From positions 4,092,001-4,156,000 of the forward strand of contig NC_016887.1 of the NCBI RefSeq assembly GCF_000284035.1: a stretch of DNA of 64,000 nt, written 5' to 3'. A model generated the notes under the pieces. The model searched no databases and was not told the origin of the DNA. It saw only the letters and a program-made list of their open reading frames with translations. Shown here piece by piece: positions 57,869-64,000 of this stretch. The stretch is from Nocardia cyriacigeorgica GUH-2. GTDB taxonomy: Bacteria; Actinomycetota; Actinomycetes; Mycobacteriales; Mycobacteriaceae. Position 1 is the first letter of the stretch; the number at the start of each line of letters is the position of its first letter. The translations under genes were made by a program, and so were the position numbers.

Positions 57869-59128
57869 ATGACCGCGTTATCGCCCATCCTGAAACAAGC
57901 CACTCCGGTGACCGTCGACCACGGCGCGGGCTGCTACCTCTACGACACCGACGGCCGCCGCTACCTGGACTTCACCGCGGGCATCGGCGTCACCAGCACC
58001 GGCCACTGCCATCCGCACGTCGTCGCGGCCGCGCAGGCCCAGGTCGCCCGGCTCATCCACGGCCAGTACACGACGGTCATGCACCGTCCGCTGCTCGAAC
58101 TCACCGAGCGGCTCGGGGCCGTGCTGCCGGACGGGCTGGATTCACTGTTCTTCGCCAACTCCGGCAGCGAGGCGATCGAGGCCGCGCTGCGGCTGGCCCG
58201 GCAGGCAACCGGACGGCCCAATGTCGTCGTCTTCCACGGCGGTTTCCACGGCCGGACCGTCGCCGCGGCCTCCATGACCACCTCGGGAACCCGGTTCTCG
58301 GCGGGGTTCAGTCCGTTGATGGCGGGCGTACACGTCGCGCCGTTCCCCACCGCCTACCGCTACGGATGGAGCGAGGAGGAAGCGACCGCCTTCGCCTTGC
58401 GCGAACTCGACTATCTGTTCGCGACACTCACCGCACCGGAGGAGACCGCGGCCTTCATCGTCGAACCGGTGCTCGGCGAGGGCGGCTATGTCCCCGGCAA
58501 CCGGACGTTCTTCCGCGGGCTGCGCGAGCGCGCCGACCGGCACGGCATCGTGCTGGTCTTCGACGAGATCCAGACCGGGTTCGGCCGGACCGGAAAGTTC
58601 TTCGGCCACCAGCATTTCGACGTCGAACCCGACGTCATCACCATTGCCAAGGGCCTGGCGAGCGGGTTCCCCCTGTCGGGTATCGCCGCGTCGCGCGAGT
58701 TGATGGCCAAGGCCTGGCCGGGGTCGCAGGGCGGCACCTACGGCGGCAATGCCGTGGCCTGCGCTGCCGCCATCGCCACGCTGGAAGTCATCGAATCCGA
58801 GGGCCTGGTGCAGAACGCGGCCGAGCGCGGCGCGCAGTTGCTGGCCGGGATGCAGGCGCTGGAGAGCAAAGCGGTCGGCGATGTGCGCGGGCTTGGTCTG
58901 CTCGTCGGCGCGGAATTCGTCACGGCCGCGGGCGAACCCGATCGCGAGACCGCCACCGCCGCACAACAGCTGGCGGTCCAGAAGGGGCTGCTGCTGCTCA
59001 CCTGCGGTGCGCACATGAACGTGGTGCGGATGATTCCGCCGCTGGTGGTGAGCCGGTCCCAGATCGAGGACGCCTTGGCGATCTGGGCGCAGGTCCTCGC
59101 CGAACTCCCCGGCACCGCCCAGCCGTAG
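57869..59128 (+). CDS. Class III aminotransferase (GabT/ornithine type)
   Basis: PLP-dependent omega-aminotransferase of 419 residues. NSGSEAIEAALRLAR (near residue 100), FHGGFHGRT, the Asp-Glu pair VFDEIQTGFGRTG and the Lys in ITIAKGLASGFP are intact; a late GGTYGGNAVAC fits the family. Beside a SSADH-like enzyme this gives a GabT/GabD-style module, making a semialdehyde and then a dicarboxylate. The ATG at 57869 has GGGAGG upstream. Actual amino donor unknown. Confidence 0.92.
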   Translation: MTALSPILKQATPVTVDHGAGCYLYDTDGRRYLDFTAGIGVTSTGHCHPHVVAAAQAQVARLIHGQYTTVMHRPLLELTERLGAVLPDGLDSLFFANSGSEAIEAALRLARQATGRPNVVVFHGGFHGRTVAAASMTTSGTRFSAGFSPLMAGVHVAPFPTAYRYGWSEEEATAFALRELDYLFATLTAPEETAAFIVEPVLGEGGYVPGNRTFFRGLRERADRHGIVLVFDEIQTGFGRTGKFFGHQHFDVEPDVITIAKGLASGFPLSGIAASRELMAKAWPGSQGGTYGGNAVACAAAIATLEVIESEGLVQNAAERGAQLLAGMQALESKAVGDVRGLGLLVGAEFVTAAGEPDRETATAAQQLAVQKGLLLLTCGAHMNVVRMIPPLVVSRSQIEDALAIWAQVLAELPGTAQP

Positions 59129-59178
59129 CCGGGATCACCGGCCCCCTGCCAGCGCGGCGCGATCGGAAAGCAGGCTTC

Positions 59179-59673
59179 ATGGACCGCTATATCACCATCA
59201 CCCTCACCAAGGCCGGCGTCACCTGCCGAGCCCGGCTGCTCGATGCCGAGGCGCCGCTGACCTGCGCAGCCGTCTGGGATGCGTTGCCCCAGACCGGCGA
59301 CGCCTATCACGCCAAATACGCCCGCAACGAGGTCTACACGCTCGTCCCCCGGATCACCGCTGCGCCGCATCGGGAGAACCCGACCGTCACGCCCATCCCG
59401 GGTGATGTGTGCCTGTTCGACTTCGAGCCGTGGGAGATCGGCAACCCCGCCTACGGCTACGAGCCCGGCTCCACCGCCCATCAGGGTCAGGGCGCGACCG
59501 ATCTGGCGATCTTCTACGGCCGCAACAATCTGCTGATCAACGGCGATCTCGGCTGGGTGCCGGGCAATGTCTTCGCCACCATCGACGACGGGCTCGCCGA
59601 GATCGCCGCCGCGTGCAACGACCTGTGGCGCTACGGCGTCGAGGGTGAAACGCTCGCCTTCGCGCGGGCGTGA
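59179..59673 (+). CDS. DUF3830 cyclophilin-like protein
   Basis: Protein of 164 residues in the DUF3830 family, thought to have a cyclophilin-like barrel. Signature parts are ITLTKAGVTCRARLLDAEAP, then AYHAKYARNEVYTLV, PGDVCLFDF, and FYGRNNLLINGDLGW near residue 115. It is 50 bases downstream of the aminotransferase and is likely co-transcribed. No reaction has been shown for the family; its association with amidases and racemase-type enzymes suggests a role in the same catabolic route. Confidence 0.88.
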   Translation: MDRYITITLTKAGVTCRARLLDAEAPLTCAAVWDALPQTGDAYHAKYARNEVYTLVPRITAAPHRENPTVTPIPGDVCLFDFEPWEIGNPAYGYEPGSTAHQGQGATDLAIFYGRNNLLINGDLGWVPGNVFATIDDGLAEIAAACNDLWRYGVEGETLAFARA

Positions 59674-59706
59674 CGACGCCGCGGCCGGGTGCGGCTCGCG
59701 CTTCCC

Positions 59707-61107
59707 TCAGGACCCGAGCACGTGCTCCGCGTAGCGGGCGACGGCGAGCACGAGATCGTCGGAATGGCGTGGGCCGACGATCTGCATGCCGACCGGCAGC
59801 CCGGCAGCGGTGGTGCCGACGGGGATGCTGATGGCGGGCTGCTGGCTGAGGTTGAACGGGTAGGTGAACGGCGTCCACTGCGGCCAGCCGGTCAGGTCGC
59901 TGCCCGGCGGGACGTCGTGGCCCGCGGAGAAGGCAGTGATCGGCATGGTCGGGGTGATCAGCACGTCGTAGGCGGTGTGGAACAGCCCCATGGCGATGCC
60001 GACGGCCGCGGCGGTCTCGCGGGCAGCGAGATAATCGACGCCGCTGAGGGATTCACCGAGCTCCCACACCCGGCGCAGGCCGGGGTCGACCCGTTCCCGC
60101 GCCTCCGGGCCGAACGAGGCCAGCATGGCCGCCGCGCCCACCGCCCACAGCACCTCGAACGCCTCGCGCGGATCGCCGAAGCCGGGATCGGCGGGCACGA
60201 CCCGCAATTCGGCCGCACCCAGGCGCTGCACCGCGCTCTCGACGATGGCCGCGACCTCCGGGTCGACATCGGCGAACCCCAGCGTGGGCGACCAGGCCAC
60301 GGTGATGCCGCGAACATCGCGCTGCATCTGACTGCGGAAGGTGCTCAGCGTCGGGGCCAGCGCGGTGGGGTCGCGGGGGTCGGGCAACGACAGGATGTCC
60401 ATCAGCAGCGCCGCATCCTCCACCGTGCGAGCCATCGGACCGGCATGGGCCAGCGGCCCGAACGGGCTGGCCGGATAGAGCGGAATCCGCCCGTGGGTCG
60501 GCTTGAATCCGACGATGCCGCAGAACGACGCCGGGATCCGCACACTGCCACCGCCGTCGGTGCCGACCGAGACCGGCCCCAGTCCGGCGGCGACCGCGGC
60601 GGCGCTGCCACCGGAGGAACCGCCCGCGGTGAGCGCGGGATCGACCGGATTGCGGGTGACGCCGGTGAGCGGGCTGTCGGTGACCGCCTTCCACGCGATC
60701 TCGGGTGTGGTGGTCTTGCCGAGCAGCACCATCCCGTCCTCGCGCAGCCGGGCGGCCACCGGGCTGTCCACCGGCCACGGGCCCGCCGGATCGATGCAGG
60801 TGGAGCCGCGCCGGGTGGGCCAGCCCTCGGTGAGGAACACGTCTTTGATCGAGATCGGCACACCGTCGAGCAATCCACGCGCGTGCCCGGCCTGCCAGCG
60901 GCCCTCCGATTCCTTGGCCTGCACCAGCGCACGATCCGGATCGACCAGGCAGTAGGCGTTGAGCGCGCCGTCGCGCTCGGCGATGGCGGCCAGGATCGCC
61001 TCGGTCGCCTCCACCGGCGACAGCGCGCCGGCGGTGTAGGCGGAGACCAGTTCGACCGCCGTCATCGCGGCGGGATCGGTGGGACGGTTGATATCGGGGT
61101 AGCTCAT
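59707..61107 (-). CDS. Amidase-signature family hydrolase
   Basis: Amidase of 466 residues with the Ser-cisSer-Lys triad: Lys in PISIKDVF, the serines in TAGGSSGGSAAAVAAG, and GTDGGGSVRIPASF following. The C-terminal FNLSQQPAISIPVG block is present. The ATG has GGAGGG upstream. It follows the D-2-hydroxyacid dehydrogenase gene by 14 bases, so they form one transcript. Likely removes ammonia from, or opens, an amide in the pathway. Confidence 0.92.
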   Translation of the reverse strand: MSYPDINRPTDPAAMTAVELVSAYTAGALSPVEATEAILAAIAERDGALNAYCLVDPDRALVQAKESEGRWQAGHARGLLDGVPISIKDVFLTEGWPTRRGSTCIDPAGPWPVDSPVAARLREDGMVLLGKTTTPEIAWKAVTDSPLTGVTRNPVDPALTAGGSSGGSAAAVAAGLGPVSVGTDGGGSVRIPASFCGIVGFKPTHGRIPLYPASPFGPLAHAGPMARTVEDAALLMDILSLPDPRDPTALAPTLSTFRSQMQRDVRGITVAWSPTLGFADVDPEVAAIVESAVQRLGAAELRVVPADPGFGDPREAFEVLWAVGAAAMLASFGPEARERVDPGLRRVWELGESLSGVDYLAARETAAAVGIAMGLFHTAYDVLITPTMPITAFSAGHDVPPGSDLTGWPQWTPFTYPFNLSQQPAISIPVGTTAAGLPVGMQIVGPRHSDDLVLAVARYAEHVLGS

Positions 61108-61121
61108 GGCTTGGCCCTCCT

Positions 61122-62087
61122 TCAGCCGGGCACGTACCCCAGCGTCTTGTCGACCACGTTGTCCAGCGGACGGCCGTCCATCCACCGATCGAAGTTGTCG
61201 GTGAACGCCCGCACGACCTCGGTGCGCCAGCCGACGATGTCGCCCGAATTGTGCGGGGTGATCTGCACATTCGGCAGGTCCCACAGTGGATGGCCCGGCG
61301 GCAACGGTTCCGGGTCCACCACATCCAGCGCCGCACCGGCGATGGTGCCCGCCCCGAGTGCCGCGACCAGATCGTCGGTAACCACGAGTTCCCCACGCCC
61401 GACGTTGACAAACCTCGCGTGCGGTTTCATGGCGGCGAAGGCCCTGGCGTCGAACATCTTGCGGGTCTGCTCGGTCAGCGGTGCGATGGCGACGACGTAG
61501 TCGGCCCACGGCAGTTCTGCATGCAGGTCCGCACTCACGCTGCCGAAATCCGGATCCTCGGCGCGCGCTCGCCGGCCGACGCCGCGCACCCGCATGCCGA
61601 CCGCCCGCAGCAGCCGCGCGATGGTGCGCCCGATGGCGCCGGTGCCGACGATGAGCACGGTGGCGCCGCCCACCCGCTCGGACTCGCGATGGTGCCAGTC
61701 GTGGCGTTGCTGGCGGCGCACCGATTCCGGGAGGTCCTTGGCGAAGGCGAGAATCTGGCCGAGCACGTATTCGGCGATGGCGTCGTCGAACACGCCCCGG
61801 GTGTTGGTGACCACGACCTCGCTCGCGCGCAGCTGCGGGAACATCACCGGGTCGACGCCGGTCGCGCCCATATGCAGCCAGCGCAGCCGGTCGGCGGCAT
61901 GCCACGCGCCGGGCAGCGCACGACTGAGGAAGTCGTAGACGAACAGCGCCTCTGCCCCGCGCAGTGCCTCGGCCAGCCCGGATGCCTCCGTGTAGCGCAC
62001 TGTGGCCCGGGCGCTCACCCGGGCCATCAATTCCGAGTCGGGCACACTGTCACTGTGCAAGACGGCGACAATAGGGCCCTCTTTCAC
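61122..62087 (-). CDS. D-2-hydroxyacid dehydrogenase
   Basis: NAD(P)-dependent D-2-hydroxyacid dehydrogenase of 321 residues. The Rossmann motif is VLIVGTGAIGRTIARLL near residue 147, with NVGRGELV (catalytic Arg), EP within VVDPEPLPPGHPLW (Glu), and the base His in NVQITPHNSG. GTG at 62087 coincides with the predicted transcript start, suggesting a leaderless mRNA. The operator-like repeat lies just upstream. The gene is co-transcribed with the amidase. Confidence 0.92.
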   Translation of the reverse strand: MKEGPIVAVLHSDSVPDSELMARVSARATVRYTEASGLAEALRGAEALFVYDFLSRALPGAWHAADRLRWLHMGATGVDPVMFPQLRASEVVVTNTRGVFDDAIAEYVLGQILAFAKDLPESVRRQQRHDWHHRESERVGGATVLIVGTGAIGRTIARLLRAVGMRVRGVGRRARAEDPDFGSVSADLHAELPWADYVVAIAPLTEQTRKMFDARAFAAMKPHARFVNVGRGELVVTDDLVAALGAGTIAGAALDVVDPEPLPPGHPLWDLPNVQITPHNSGDIVGWRTEVVRAFTDNFDRWMDGRPLDNVVDKTLGYVPG

Positions 62088-62088
62088 A

Positions 62089-62126
62089 TTGACACCGTAA
62101 GATCACATCGTATGATTGTCAACAAT
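62089..62126. promoter_or_regulatory. Overlapping divergent promoters with operator-like dyad B
   Basis: Rightward: TTGACA (62089-62094), 16 bases, TATGAT (62111-62116). Leftward: TTGACA (62122-62117), 17 bases, TACGGT (62099-62094). ATTGTCAACAAT (62115-62126) overlaps the right -10 and holds the left -35, so one bound regulator could block both. Near-identical to the repeat at 57797. Confidence 0.75.
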
Positions 62127-62173
62127 CCGATCGGGTTCGGAGGTCTATCCAGCTGAGCGCGAGAGGGGCCGCA

Positions 62174-62914
62174 GTGGACATCGGTTTCCCCGATATCGAA
62201 GGCCCGGTCGCGCAGCGGGGAATCGGCATCATCGCGCCATTCGATCTCGCGCTCGAACGGGAACTCTGGCGCTGGGCGCCGCTCGAAGTGAGCCTGCACC
62301 TGGCCCGCACGCCGTACGAACCGGTTCCGGTCTCGCTGGCCATGGCCGAATTGGTGTCCAACCCGGCGCATCTGACCGCCGCCACCCGCGACGTGCTGCA
62401 CGTGGAGCCGGAAGTCGTTGCCTACCTGTGCACGTCGGGCAGCTTCATCAAAGGGCTGGCGCATGAGCGGCTGCTGCGCGAGATCATCTGCCGCGCCGGC
62501 GCGCAAGACGCGGTCACCACCTCGGGGGCGCTGGTGGAGGCGATCGGCCATCTCGGCATCTCCCGCATCTCGGTCATCACCCCCTACGACGAGATCCTGA
62601 CCGGCAAACTGCACGAATTCCTCGGCGAGGCCGGATGCGCGGTGGTGCGGTCGGATCATCTCGGGCTCGGCGGCGGGATCTGGAAGGTCAACTACCGCAC
62701 CATCGCCGAGCGCATCTTCGGCGCCGACCATCCTGACGCGGAGGCGATCTTCGTCAGCTGCACCAATCTGCCGACCTACGACATCATCGAGCCGCTGGAA
62801 ATGGCGCTCGGCAAACCGGTGCTGACGGCGAATCAACTCACCATGTGGGCCTGTCTCGGGCGGATGAAGCTGCCGATGATGGGGCCGGGAAAGTGGTTGC
62901 TCGATGTGTTCTGA
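62174..62914 (+). CDS. Asp/Glu racemase-superfamily protein, maleate isomerase-like (two Cys)
   Basis: Protein of 246 residues with the maleate isomerase/arylmalonate decarboxylase fold. Both catalytic-type cysteines are present: YLCTSGSFIKG near residue 79 and FVSCTNLPTYDII near 196. Two active Cys fit maleate cis-trans isomerases or racemases rather than decarboxylases. It starts with GTG at 62174 after GAGAGGGG, and is the first gene of an operon with a second family member and GntR. Confidence 0.88.
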   Translation: MDIGFPDIEGPVAQRGIGIIAPFDLALERELWRWAPLEVSLHLARTPYEPVPVSLAMAELVSNPAHLTAATRDVLHVEPEVVAYLCTSGSFIKGLAHERLLREIICRAGAQDAVTTSGALVEAIGHLGISRISVITPYDEILTGKLHEFLGEAGCAVVRSDHLGLGGGIWKVNYRTIAERIFGADHPDAEAIFVSCTNLPTYDIIEPLEMALGKPVLTANQLTMWACLGRMKLPMMGPGKWLLDVF

Positions 62915-62944
62915 GACCGGTCTCCGGCGTGAAAGAGGTGGCAG

Positions 62945-63688
62945 ATGTCCGCTCCGACCGTAGGTTTCATCTACCCCGACCACGCGGCCGAGGACGACTA
63001 CCCGCTGGCCGCCGCCGCGCTCGGCGTCCGGCTCGAGGTCGCCCACATCTACGGTACCGACCTGCACGCGGTGCCCGAACTGCTGGATCTGGGCAGTCCG
63101 GACAAGCTGCGCCGCGGCGCGCGGCTATTGGCCTGGCACCGGCCGACTGCGCTGGTCTGGGCCTGTACCTCGGGCAGTTTCGTGTTCGGCCCCGAGGGCG
63201 CCCGCGAGCAGGTGCGCGAGTTGTCGGCGTATGCCGGGGTCCCGGCCTCCAGCACCAGCATCGCGTTCGTCGAGGCGGCGCGGGCATTGGACGTGCGCAC
63301 GGTCGCCGTGGCCGCCAGTTATCCCGACGAGGTGGCTCGGCTGTTCGTCGACTTCCTCGCCGACGCCGGCATCACCGTGGTGGCGATGTCGAGCGCGGGC
63401 ATCGACACCGCCGCCGAGGTCGGCACCCTGACCGCCGAGCAGGTTCGCGAATTCGCCGTGCGCAACGATCATCCCGAGGCGCAGGCGCTGCTGATTCCCG
63501 ACACCGCCATGCACACCCTGGGCGTGCTCCCCGAGTTGGAGGCGGTGCTGGGCAAACCGGTGCTCACCGCGAATCAGGTCACCGTCTGGGAGGGGCTGCG
63601 GCTGAGCGGCATCGCGCGCGAGCACACCGGATTCGGCGCACTGTTCACCAGTGCGGACCGGCCGCAGCGATGGCGGCAGCGTGCGTAA
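62945..63688 (+). CDS. Asp/Glu racemase-superfamily protein with only the first Cys
   Basis: Protein of 247 residues, paralogous in fold to its upstream neighbour, 30 bases away. The first Cys motif is kept (WACTSGSFVFG), but the second is lost: the matching region reads LLIPDTAMHTLGVL, with Asp-Thr-Ala in place of Cys. A different or one-base mechanism, or a partner role, is likely. Start ATG at 62945 follows AAAGAGGTG. Confidence 0.87.
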   Translation: MSAPTVGFIYPDHAAEDDYPLAAAALGVRLEVAHIYGTDLHAVPELLDLGSPDKLRRGARLLAWHRPTALVWACTSGSFVFGPEGAREQVRELSAYAGVPASSTSIAFVEAARALDVRTVAVAASYPDEVARLFVDFLADAGITVVAMSSAGIDTAAEVGTLTAEQVREFAVRNDHPEAQALLIPDTAMHTLGVLPELEAVLGKPVLTANQVTVWEGLRLSGIAREHTGFGALFTSADRPQRWRQRA

Positions 63689-63738
63689 TCATTGCGGACA
63701 GGGGGTCGGACCCGGCCCTGGAGCGAAAGGTCCTCACC

Positions 63739-64000
63739 ATGCCAGTCGTTGACTTCGAGCCGGTGAATCGGCAGTCGACCGCCGAGATGATCGCCGACCG
63801 GCTGCGCGAGGCGATCATGCGGGGCGGGCTGGCTCCGGGCGATCAGCTGGGTGAGGCCGAGCTGGCCGCACGCTTCGGGGTGTCCCGCGGCCCGGTGCGC
63901 GAGGCACTGCAGCGGCTGGTCTCGGAGGGCCTGGCGACCAGCATTCGCAATCGGGGCATCTTCGTCGTCGACCTGACCCTCGACGATCTGGTCGACATCT
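63739..64000 (+). CDS. GntR-family regulator (C-terminus beyond window)
   Basis: N-terminal 87 residues of a GntR regulator of the FadR/FCD type. The winged helix is IADRLREAIMRGGLAPGDQL, then GEAELAARFGVSRGPVREALQRLVSEGL, and the linker begins the ligand domain (FVVDLTLDDLVDI). The ATG at 63739 follows GAAAGG. Last visible gene of the racemase operon and the obvious regulator for the dyads at 57797 and 62115. Confidence 0.92.
   Translation, partial: MPVVDFEPVNRQSTAEMIADRLREAIMRGGLAPGDQLGEAELAARFGVSRGPVREALQRLVSEGLATSIRNRGIFVVDLTLDDLVDI

Noticed and set aside
57718..59673. 651-codon open frame ending in the DUF3830 protein, looking like a fusion
   Set aside because: The first 490 codons are the aminotransferase read in the wrong frame (Arg-rich); DUF3830 has its own ATG at 59179.
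1..64000. CRISPR arrays, insertion sequences, prophage or integrase genes
   Set aside because: No spaced direct repeats, transposase or phage proteins were seen on either strand; the tRNA genes at 31.6 kb have no integrase beside them.

Overview
The window is about 70% G+C, uses GTG starts often, has many 4-base ATGA/GTGA gene overlaps and almost no spacer DNA. The gene order is that of a mycolic-acid actinobacterium (order Mycobacteriales). The blocks hflX-dapF-miaA / miaB / glu transporter / recX-recA / DUF3046-glycosyltransferase / pspM-pspA-clgR-cinA-pgsA / ftsK / rnj-dapA / dapB / M16 peptidase-pnp-rpsO-ribF / mntR-like run in the same order as the recA-rpsO segment of Mycobacterium tuberculosis, with many insertions. 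A Nocardia or close relative is the best guess; this rests on remembered synteny and protein character, not on a search.

Layout. 1-3.5 kb: an acyl-CoA dehydrogenase (cut by the window edge), a lysophospholipid-acyltransferase-like protein and HflX. 3.6-11 kb: dapF, a TrmH-type methylase, miaA and a LigB-like protein in an overlapping chain, then a DUF349 protein facing a membrane protein coupled to miaB. 11.3-14.7 kb: a gluABCD-type glutamate ABC transporter ending in a perfect 15-bp terminator stem. 14.8-17 kb: recX and recA, with an SOS box and a RecA-NDp type promoter. 17-23.5 kb: an accessory stretch with an NTF2/PPOX/VOC operon opposite a CGNR regulator, an APH(3')-like kinase, DUF3046, a glycosyltransferase and a PIG-L deacetylase. 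22.6-29.7 kb: a small membrane protein, TetR, an acyl-CoA dehydrogenase, the envelope-stress genes pspM-pspA-clgR behind a sigma-E-type promoter, cinA, pgsA, an argA-type acetyltransferase and a YciI protein. 29.8-37.8 kb: terC, a short ORF with a strong terminator, tRNA-Arg(ACG), a D-arm-less tRNA-like sequence with anticodon CAT, ftsK, rnj and dapA. 37.8-48.7 kb: a ribbon-helix-helix protein, a YcaQ-like glycosylase, a LuxR regulator with two membrane sensors, a flavodoxin-like protein, dapB, small VOC and NTF2 proteins, an MFS pump with an ArsR-like repressor, and a TPR membrane protein. 48.8-55.2 kb: M16 peptidase, pnp, rpsO, ribF and mntR-like.

55.2-64 kb is the most distinctive part. 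It is a two-armed catabolic cluster: an isocitrate/tartrate-type dehydrogenase, a succinate-semialdehyde-type dehydrogenase, a class III aminotransferase, a DUF3830 protein, an amidase, a D-2-hydroxyacid dehydrogenase, two tandem Asp/Glu-racemase/maleate-isomerase superfamily proteins, and a GntR regulator that runs off the end. The same operator-like sequence, ATTGTCAACAAT, lies in both divergent promoter regions of the cluster and was noticed nowhere else in the window. This suggests one GntR-controlled regulon for an uncharacterised amide or dicarboxylate substrate.

No IS element, prophage, CRISPR array or rRNA was seen.
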